A stretch of DNA of 10,500 nt from NCBI GenBank assembly GCA_016946835.1, contig JACVTC010000037.1:974501-985000 (forward strand), written 5' to 3'. The position numbers were made by a program, and so were the translations under genes. This document shows, in pieces, positions 1 through 7,402 of the stretch; the stretch's first letter is position 1, and every line of letters begins with the position of its first letter. The notes under the pieces were generated by a model, which made no database searches, had not been told where the DNA came from, and worked only from the letters and a program-made list of their open reading frames with translations. This DNA is from Neocallimastix lanati (nom. inval.) (lineage: Eukaryota; Neocallimastigomycota; Neocallimastigomycetes; Neocallimastigales; Neocallimastigaceae).

Positions 1-511
1 CGCAAAATTTTTAATAAATAAATAAATTAATAATAAAATAAATAAATAATATATAAAATTTAAATAAAAAACTAAATAAATAAAAATAAATATATAAAAC
101 TATAATAAATAAATAAATTTTAAAATTAAATTTTTTTAAAAAAATATACATATATATATGGACATATATATATTAAATATACATTATATAATAATAAATA
201 TTCATTAGAATTAACGCTTTAAAAAAATAAAATATTTTATCATATGTTTTAAACGTTTTATAATTTTTTAAAATATATATAAGAATTTTATATATATAAA
301 AAAAATAAGTATTAATAATTTAAAAGATGTAAAGGATAATAATTTAAAATATAATTGTTAAATTTAAAAATAATTATTAAAAAAAATATTAGAAAATAAT
401 ATTTAAATAATTAATTGATCATTTTACACCTTTTAAGTCCTTGCGCAGTATTTTAAAAATCTTAAATTGCTAATAAATTTTTTTAATAAAAGAAATATTT
501 ATAAATAATTC

Positions 512-542
<31 letters not shown>

Positions 543-604
543 GATGAGGACATCATAAAAAAGGGAGTTAAAAGTAGCACAAAATTAGGATGATTTTAGG
601 TGGT
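1..604. other. AT-rich intergenic sequence, no gene seen
   Basis: This stretch is almost wholly A and T and has no open frame with coding character on either strand. It holds a run of 28 A at 515-542. The run is followed by a slightly more complex patch (543-604) containing GATGAGGACATC and GGGAGTTAAAAG, with no recognisable gene in it. The first 12 bases (CGCAAAATTTTT) are the reverse complement of part of the GC-bearing repeat at 1294-1411. Confidence 0.8.
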
Positions 605-1290
605 ATCTATTTTTTTATTTTATATTTTATATTTTATATTTTATATTTTATATTTTATATTTTATATTTTATATTTTATATTTTATATTTTATATTTTAT
701 ATTTTATATTTTTTTTTATTTTATATTTTATATTTTATATTTTATATTTTTTATTTTTTTTTATTTTATATTTTATATTTTTATTTTATATTTTTTATAT
801 TTTTATTTATTTATTTTTATTTTTTATTTTATATTTTTTTATTTTTATTTTATATCTTATATTTTTATTTTATATTTTTTATATTTTTTTTTATTTTTTT
901 TTTATTTTTTTTTATTTTTTATTTTATATTTTTTATTTTTATTTTTTATTTTTTATATTTTTTTTATTTTTTTTTTATTTTTTATTTTATATTTTTTATT
1001 TTTAATTTTTTATTTTATATATATATTTATTATATATATATATATATATTTTTTTTTTTATTTTTTATTTTTATTTTATATTTTATATTTTATATTTTTT
1101 ATTTTTTTTATTTTTTATTTTATATATATATATTTTTTTTTTATTTTATATTTTATATTTTGTGTTTTATATTTTTTTTTTTATTTTTTATTTTTTATTT
1201 TATATTTTTTATTTTATATTTTATAATTCTTTTTTTTTTATTTTTTTATTATTTATTTATTTATTTATTTTATTATTTATTTATCTATTT
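605..1290. repeat. T-rich heptamer (TTTTATA) tandem array and its decayed continuation
   Basis: A 7-base unit, TTTTATA, repeats about thirteen times nearly perfectly between roughly 617 and 710. It then decays into mixed TTTTATA, TTTTTTA, TATATA and TTTA units up to about 1290. The + strand carries almost only T and A, with T in large excess, so the array is strongly strand-asymmetric. The unit contains no stop in the forward frames, which gives overlapping open frames of 200-250 codons made of F, I, Y and L. I regard these as artefacts because more than one frame is open over the same stretch and the residue pattern simply follows the repeat. Confidence 0.9.
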
Positions 1291-1293
1291 ATT

Positions 1294-1411
1294 AAAATTT
1301 TGCGAAATGAAACTTTTCCGAAATGAAATTTTTGCGAAATGAACTTTTGCGAAATGACACAAAAAATTTTGCGAAATGAAACTTTTCCGAAATGAATTTT
1401 TGCGAAATGAC
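1294..1411. repeat. GC-bearing tandem array built on GCGAAATGA / CCGAAATGA
   Basis: Seven copies of a 9-base core, (G/C)CGAAATGA, start near 1302, 1318, 1334, 1349, 1371, 1387 and 1402. They are joined by AACTTTT or ATTTTT linkers, so the short period is 15-16 bases. A longer block is also duplicated: the trio GCG, CCG, GCG from 1302 recurs from 1371, 69 bases later, and each longer block ends in GACACA. The array abuts the T-rich heptamer array on its left. CG dinucleotides are otherwise almost absent from the surrounding spacer, so the motif stands out. Its function is unknown. Confidence 0.85.
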
Positions 1412-1420
1412 ACACACTCC

Positions 1421-1574
1421 TTTATATATCTTATTAAAATATCAATATAGAGTTAAATTTATATGAAAGGTCACAAGTTTGCTTAAAATATCTATAATTG
1501 TATTTCATATTTTTTTTTGTTTTTTAATTTTTTTTCTGTGTTGGTTATTTACTTTTATTAAAAATAATAAATAA

Positions 1575-1611
<37 letters not shown>

Positions 1612-2999
1612 ATAATTATAAATTAAATAATATATATATATATAGATATATTCTATGGAATGTGTTTTTTATTTTATTTAGATTTTTAAAAATAAAGTAT
1701 TTTTACATAAATTTTTTAAAATTTAAATTTATTAATGTCATTGTAATACTATTATTCATTTATTATTCAATTAACTAATAAATAAAATAAATATAGAATA
1801 TAGTCTGTTCAGATAAATAGCAGAGAAAAGCAAAAACAAATTAAGTAAATAAATTACAACATATATTTAATGAGGCTATAATATATTTGATTAAAGGAGA
1901 ATTGAGGATTTTAAAATTTGATAGCTGTTACTAGAAATTGAAAGTACAATTTAGTGTGATTTACTAATATAAATAATAAAAATTTTTTTTTTATTTAATT
2001 TTTTTTCAGGCTATGAATAAATAAATTTAATAAAGTGATTTCCATTTAATTCATTATTTATAGTTATTTTAAAATTATGAAAAGTTTTATTTTATATCAA
2101 CAAAAAAATTATATAATGGAAATTTTTTTTTTTTTAAAAAAAAAGCTAAATGAATATTAAATTATAAATATAAGAGATCTTATTTGTTATATTTTAAATT
2201 ATAAATGAAAATAGTAAATAATAATTATATTGCTAAAAATTAATAGATTATTACTTTTTTATCATATATTTCATATATTCTCATATTATTTTATTACATA
2301 ATATTTATGAAATATCATTTTATCACTGAAGATATTTTACTCCTTTAATTATTTAAATAAAATTATTTTTTAATTATTGTTTTTTTTATATATATATATA
2401 TGTATATTTATATATATTAATAAGGAAAAAAATCCTGTTTTTATTATAATTAGTTAAATATTATTAAATAAAAATCTTTTATTTTCTGACGATTATTTTT
2501 CCTATTTATTATTATTAAAATCATTATGATTAAAACTATTATTATTAAAAAACTATTTATCATTAATTAAAATTATTATTATTATTATTAATATTATTAT
2601 TACTCAGTGAGTTTATAGTTTATTTAATATACAATAATATAGTGTAAAATTTTTTTTATGATAGTTTCAAATAATTTTCATATGAAAATAAAAATCATAT
2701 TTTTAATTAAAAATAATTAAATGGCTCGACAAATTTTTTTTAAAATTGAATTATTATATTATCTATATATTAAATAAAACCTTACATATATAATCTTAAT
2801 ATAATGATATTTTTATATAAATAATAAAAGGTTTTATTTCTTTAATTTTTTAAAAATAAAAAAAAATAGAAATCTGAAGAAATTAATAATAAATATTATG
2901 AAAAAGTAAAAAAAAAATAATAATAAAAATTAATTAAAATTCTATTATTTTTGTAGCAATAAATAATTAAATATTGAATAAATAAATAAAATATAAAAA
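1421..2999. other. AT-rich intergenic sequence, no gene seen
   Basis: No open frame of coding character is visible on either strand. The block holds a run of 31 T at 1577-1607 and several shorter A or T runs. Positions 1800-1965 are somewhat more complex, with patches such as TAGCAGAGAAAAGC and GATAGCTGTTACTAG, but all frames there are closed by stops. A splice-acceptor-like TTTTTTTTCAGG near 2001-2010 has no exon beside it. Confidence 0.75.
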
Positions 3000-3172
3000 A
3001 TAAATGTAAATAAAGAGATAAATATATATAAATAAATATAAATAAATAGATAAATATATAGATATAAATAAATATGTAAATATGTATCTAAATAAATAAA
3101 TAAATATGTAAATATGTATCTAAATAAATAAATAAATATGTAAATAAATAAATATGTAAATAAATAAATTAT
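3000..3172. repeat. AAAT-type minisatellite with a 32-base higher-order unit
   Basis: The stretch is built from AAAT and AAATATG units. Between about 3074 and 3150 a longer unit containing ATGTATCTAAATAAATAAAT repeats with a 32-base period: ATGTATC starts near 3082 and again near 3114. The array ends in simpler AAATATGT units. It lies in gene-free spacer and has no coding signal. Confidence 0.8.
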
Positions 3173-3175
3173 AAT

Positions 3176-3998
3176 AAAATTAAATCATCACACATTATAA
3201 AATTATTTATTATTATAGGATATTTTTAAATTAACATGATTTAGTTTAATATATTATCTTCAATCAATTAATATATAAAATTAAAATATATAAATATATA
3301 AAATCAAAAGGTTTAATGAAAAAAAATGAAAAAAAAAAACTAAAAATTCAAAGTACAAAATAATTATTTTTTTAAGGTTTGAAAAAAAAAAAGTTTAATA
3401 ATACTCTTTTTTATTTTATTTTATTTTTCAGGTTTAATATACTTAATTTTGTATTATAGTTAAAACTTTAAAAAATATAATAGGAAAAAAAAAATAAATA
3501 AAAAATTGCTTCGAATAAAATAAAAATTTTTAAAATACAATATTGTTTTGACAAAATACTTATTTCATATTATTACTATTATAGTTTTTTTTTTTTTTTT
3601 TTTTTTTTCCTATATATATTTAGATATTTTTTTTATATTTCGTTTCTTTTCCAATACACATGCATATACATATGTAATAATAATAACTATAATATATATA
3701 TATATATATTTTTTTTTTAAAAAAAAAAGAATGAAGCAATATTGAATTATCTAATATTTTTTATTTTTAAATTATAAATACATGTTTGTTATTTTTACAT
3801 ACTATTTTTTATAATATAATATCAATATCATTAAACAGAAAGTTTTAAATATTATCTAATAAAATAATAATAAAAAAAAAACATAAAACACGAAATGCAA
3901 ATATGATAAACCATATATTAATATTTTGAATTAAATATAAAAAATAAAATACATTCTTCAAAGAAGAAATTATAATTAAAATAATATTTATAGTAATA
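3176..3998. other. AT-rich intergenic sequence, no gene seen
   Basis: This block has A runs, a T run of about 25 bases (3585-3608) and a short (TA)n tract near 3692-3709. The one open frame, 3548-3745, encodes only F, I, Y and K-rich low-complexity sequence read from these tracts and is not supported as a gene. Confidence 0.7.
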
Positions 3999-4001
3999 AT
4001 A

Positions 4002-4100
4002 ATAAATAATAAATAATAAATAATAAATAATAAATAATAAATAATAAATAATAAATAATAAATAATAAATAATAAATAATAAATAATAAATAATAAATAA
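4002..4100. repeat. Perfect heptamer (AATAAAT) tandem array
   Basis: About fourteen almost exact copies of a 7-base unit, AATAAAT, lie head to tail. The minus strand has no stop in this unit and reads as repeated LLFIIYY, which produces long spurious open frames. The period equals that of the T-rich array at 605-1290 but the unit differs. Confidence 0.92.
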
Positions 4101-4109
4101 TATATATTA

Positions 4110-4177
4110 AAAAATATATAATATATAATATATAATAAATAAAAAAAAACATATAATATATAATATATAATAAATAA
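4110..4177. repeat. Direct duplication of an AT block, about 36 bases per copy
   Basis: The string ATATAATATATAATATATAA followed by TAAATA occurs near 4115-4141 and again near 4151-4176, separated by an A-run and a single C. The two copies look like one local tandem duplication next to the heptamer array. Confidence 0.65.
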
Positions 4178-4232
4178 TAAAAAAAAAAAAAAAAAAAAAA
4201 AAACTGAAGTATTCTCCATTTAATAGTTCTCT

Positions 4233-4282
<50 letters not shown>

Positions 4283-4283
4283 A
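4178..4283. promoter_or_regulatory. Poly(A)/poly(T) region just upstream of gene A
   Basis: An A-run of about 24 bases ends at 4203. After a 32-base spacer containing a pyrimidine stretch (TTCTCTCTC), a run of 40 T fills 4236-4275, followed by eight A. The T run ends 31 bases before the ATG of gene A. Poly(dA:dT) tracts of this kind are known to exclude nucleosomes in AT-rich eukaryotes, so a promoter role is plausible. It remains an inference from position, because no specific factor site is visible. Confidence 0.45.
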
Positions 4284-4306
4284 ATAATATAAAATTCAAT
4301 ATCAAT

Positions 4307-4655
4307 ATGTATCAAAATATTATTGTTATAGCTATTACTTTATTAGCTGATATCTATTACTATTTTACATATACCAATAAATTAGTAAGTGATTTTTATA
4401 AAATTTACACAAAAAATAATGAAAAAGTATTTGTAAAGAAAGGTACAATAAAAAATGAAAAAAATAAAGAAGTAGAAACAGAATTATATATTGATTCATG
4501 TAATGAAAAGGCAACTTTATTAAATATAAAAGAAAATAATGTTCCTTCCACATCAAATGATTCAAATAAAAAATATAATTCTGCAGAAATTATGACCTTA
4601 TTATGGTATGCCAATGGTGAATTAGTTAGAAATGGAAATTGTTATAATAAAGGTA

Positions 4656-4690
<35 letters not shown>

Positions 4691-5587
4691 GTGATAAATC
4701 TTTATTATAGAATATACGTATATATTGAAAAAATAATAAAATTTTATTTAAAAGATTTTAATTTATTATTGTTGATTTTATTAAAAATAATAAAGATTTC
4801 ACAGTTCTCCTTATTCTCGTAATAATTGTGGATTTAAATAGGAATGGAATAGTAGATTTTGCGTAAGTTATTTAGTAATAAATTATTATAAATATTAATA
4901 AATTTTATTAGTAATATTCTTTAGAAAAAATTTAGTAACCTTTTTATATATTCACAATACTACATCATTATATTATGAAAATATAAACTTTGATTTTATA
5001 TTATTAATTTTAGTAAATATAATAATAATGATAAACCATTATTAATATGTACTGATAAAAGAAAAACTGAAATTCCATATTATGACGCATGTATTGAAAT
5101 ATTTAAAGAACAAAATAGTATGCCGTTGCATATTTTTATTAATAAGGCTATACTTAATGGTTTTCAATTAAGAAATATGGTTATTGAAGATTTAGAAAAA
5201 AAACAATTAGCTGAAAGAATAGTAAAAGAACATTGCAATGGCAAACTAAAACTCAATTATTGGATATTACATATGCCAATGGAATGCCAAAGATGGTTTA
5301 GAGATTATGTATTTAAAGATTTTAATAAAGATATTTCAATTAGAACATTGATTGATTTGATGATTCTTTCTTCAGAAATTCTTTATCAAAAGGATAGATT
5401 ATTTAGTAATATATTTGGTAAAAATGAATTTTATTATATAAAGAAAAAGTTTACAGAAGGTATAGAAATTCCAGCAATATATGTAATTAATGATGGAAAT
5501 ACTACAAAGGATACTAAAGAATATGACAAAACAGACAATGAAACAGTAGATGCTGAAACGGAAGTAACATTTGGAAATGAAATATAA
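4307..5587 (+). CDS. Gene A: hypothetical secreted or membrane-anchored protein, three exons
   Basis: Exons 4307-4652, 4805-4862 and 5014-5587 join in frame to 326 codons including the stop (325 residues). The splice sites are AAG|GTATTT, CACAG, GC|GTAAGT and TTTTAG, and the phases are 1 and 2. Residues 4-20 form a hydrophobic N-terminus with no clear cleavage site, so it may be a signal peptide or an anchor. The middle carries LWYANGELVRNGNCYN (exon 1), a hydrophobic VLLILVIIV and then D125-x-N-x-N-G-x-x-D133, which resembles a calcium loop of FG-GAP, dockerin or EF-hand type. Exon 3 has cysteines near 147, 161, 209 and 226, a W-rich patch (NYWILHMPMECQRWF) and an acidic, Thr/Asp-rich tail. 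The even spread of charged and aromatic residues in exons 1 and 3 supports real coding. I do not recognise the family and assign no function. Exon 2 is the least certain part. No neighbour hints at a role. Confidence 0.7.
4653..4804 (+). other. Intron 1 of gene A (152 bases)
   Basis: The donor GTATTT follows the codon for K115 plus one base, and the acceptor is ATTTCACAG. Directly after the donor, 15 T (4656-4670) are followed by 20 A (4671-4690), a perfect self-complementary tract. Without splicing, translation would stop just after the T run. Confidence 0.65.
4863..5013 (+). other. Intron 2 of gene A (151 bases)
   Basis: The donor GTAAGT is a full consensus and the acceptor is TTAATTTTAG. 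The intron lies within the codon for A135 (GC|T). The downstream frame KYNNNDKPLLIC is open from this acceptor, and only a 58-base exon upstream (or one of the same length modulo 3) restores the frame from exon 1. Confidence 0.7.
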
Positions 5588-5638
5588 TATATATATATAT
5601 TATCGTGTAATTATTTTTATTTTATATTCATTAAGAGC

Positions 5639-5690
5639 AAAACAAAAACAAAAAAACAAAAAAACAAAAAAACAAAAAAACAAAAAAAAA
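5639..5690. repeat. Short tandem repeat of AAAAAAAC units downstream of gene A
   Basis: CAAAAAAA units of 8 bases repeat about five times after two shorter units, then run into an A tract. The repeat starts about 50 bases past the stop codon of gene A and so probably lies in its 3' untranslated region or just beyond. Confidence 0.8.
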
Positions 5691-6020
5691 AATAGTTTTG
5701 TAATTTAATATAAAAATAATTAAAATATTTCATTGATTAATAATTATGTATTTTTAATTATTTTACTTTTGAGTAAGGAAGAAGAATTAAAAAATAAGGA
5801 TATTCTTATTTACAATATATTATTTAATTATATATTTATAATCGTTTTAATATATAATTAGATATTTAAATATTATACATTTATTACACCCTAGTTTTTT
5901 ATTTTTTATATATTTTTTAATTATATATAACATAAATAAATATTCCCTTTTAGAACTATAAATGTATAAAATTAGTTAAGAAATTTATCATATTAATTAT
6001 TATTTAATTTATTTTTTGGT

Positions 6021-6024
<4 letters not shown>

Positions 6025-6068
<44 letters not shown>
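6025..6068. repeat. Run of 44 A
   Basis: An uninterrupted A run, the longest homopolymer in the window, is flanked by TTTTTTGGTTTCT on the left and GAATAAAT on the right. It has the form of a retrotransposed poly(A) tail, but no target-site duplication or retrogene body is visible on its left. A plain spacer homopolymer is the simpler reading. Confidence 0.85.
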
Positions 6069-6070
<2 letters not shown>

Positions 6071-6590
6071 ATAAATAAAAATATATATTTATTAGAATTA
6101 AAGATATTATATAGTATTTATTGTTGTTTGGATTTGACTTTTATTTTAAACAAATGTATTACATTATTAAAAATATAATAAAAATTAATAAAATAAAAAA
6201 AAAAAAAAAAAAAAATTAAAAAAAAAAAATAAAAAAAAAAAAAAATAATAATAATATTAATAAAAAAATTGAAATAACAATGTAGCAAAAATTATGTATG
6301 TACTTTTTTTTTTATTATTATTATTGAAGCAAATATATTGGTAGTCCATAACTTCTTATTGATATTTAAACGTTAGGTATATTCAAAATTTTATTTAGTA
6401 ATAAATAGATTTTAAATTTTATTTGAGGAATTTTAAAAATTTGAAATATCTTTCTTTAATCATCAATATAATATATAACTGTTAACTGTAAAATAAGTGT
6501 ATAAAACCATCATAAATATATATAAGATAAATTTGTCAAAATTGTACTGATTTGACCAATGAAATTTTATCATGTTAAAATTCAAATATT

Positions 6591-6692
6591 AATAAATAAA
6601 TAATAAATTAATGAATAAATAAATAAATAAATAAATAAATGAATAAATAAATAAGTAAATGAATAAATAAAATAAAATAATAATAATAATTT
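6591..6692. repeat. (AAAT)n microsatellite with GAAT and GTAAAT variants, ending in (AAT)n
   Basis: AAAT units are interrupted by GAATAAAT and AAGTAAATG variants, then pass through AAAAT units into AATAAT near 6680. Tetranucleotide arrays of this sort recur through the window. Confidence 0.8.
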
Positions 6693-6758
6693 TAATAATA
6701 TCAATAATTTTTTTTAAATAAATGGATGATTTTTCAAATTATATAAATTAAAATTATT

Positions 6759-6791
<33 letters not shown>

Positions 6792-7224
6792 ATTTAATAT
6801 ATTTGAGATTTATATAATTTTTTTTTTTTTTAAAATATTTGAATATTCTTAATAAATATGATTTTTTTTTTTTTTTATTTAATAAATATGGTATAGATTT
6901 TAGAAAAAAATTTTTTAAAATAAAAAAAAAAAATTGAGTTGAAATTATATGAATTAATTAAATTATATTCTGATATAATAAAGAAAAAAATAAAAATAGT
7001 ATTTTATTAAATTAAAATTTCTTTTTCCAATTGATTTTTTTTTTTTTTTTATATTTTCTTACTTTATTATAATATATGTATTAATTGTAATTAATGTCTT
7101 TTTTTTTTTAAGAAATAATAATATCATAGTAAATTTTATATATATTGAATAGAAAATTCAAAAAATAATATTTGTCATATAATTTTTTATTAACTTAAAA
7201 AAGAAAATAGATAAAAATAGATAT

Positions 7225-7257
7225 TAAATAGATATTAAATAGTATGGTATCTATTTA
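7225..7257. repeat. 10-base perfect inverted repeat in the gene B upstream region
   Basis: TAAATAGATA at 7225-7234 pairs with TATCTATTTA at 7248-7257 around a 13-base loop, about 145 bases before the gene B start. A further half-match (AAATAGATA) lies just upstream, so the arms may simply be part of a local ATAGAT repeat. Confidence 0.5.
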
Positions 7258-7402
7258 TATTTTGTTTAATTATCTTATTTATATATAAAAGAGTAAATAG
7301 TTTGAAAATAATCACAAAAAAAAAAAAAAATAGTGGTATTATCACACAAATAATTTTGATTTATATAATTTAAACTAATAAAGGCATATTTATTAAAACA
7401 CT

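Larger units (their letters stand above)
5588..7402. other. AT-rich spacer between genes A and B, no gene seen
   Basis: This 1.8 kb stretch probably holds the 3' end of gene A and the promoter of gene B, but no specific signal can be singled out in such AT-rich sequence. It contains an A7C repeat (5639-5690), a run of 44 A (6025-6068), A-rich tracts at 6196-6245, an AAAT array (6591-6692), a run of 28 A (6763-6790) and several T runs. A 10-base inverted repeat lies at 7225-7257. No open frame of coding character was found on either strand. Confidence 0.75.

Noticed and set aside
590-1342. Overlapping 208- and 250-codon open frames of F, I, Y and L that look like a polytopic membrane protein
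   Set aside because: More than one frame is open at once, and the residues follow the TTTTATA repeat unit. There is no charged or polar content, and the ends lie in the neighbouring GCGAAATGA repeat.
1995-2010. Pyrimidine tract plus CAGG resembling a 3' splice site, and a similar one near 3410-3433
   Set aside because: No open exon follows either site and no paired donor is evident. Such strings arise easily in T-rich spacer.
3548-3745. 65-codon + strand open frame with a hydrophobic start
   Set aside because: It is composed of F, I, Y and K from T runs, a TA tract and an A run. There is no splice partner and no recognisable motif.
3845-4305. Minus-strand open frames with LLFIIYY repeats
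   Set aside because: They are read from the AATAAAT heptamer array and the flanking A/T runs. Two frames are open over the same stretch, and neither has non-repeat coding sequence.
1-4306. Subtelomeric or telomeric location
   Set aside because: I saw no TTAGGG-type or GGGTTYA-type repeats and no known subtelomeric gene family. The arrays present are ordinary AT microsatellites apart from the GCGAAATGA array.
6025-6068. 44-base A run as the poly(A) tail of a retrotransposed gene
   Set aside because: No coding remnant precedes it and no target-site duplication could be seen. Long A and T runs are common throughout the window.
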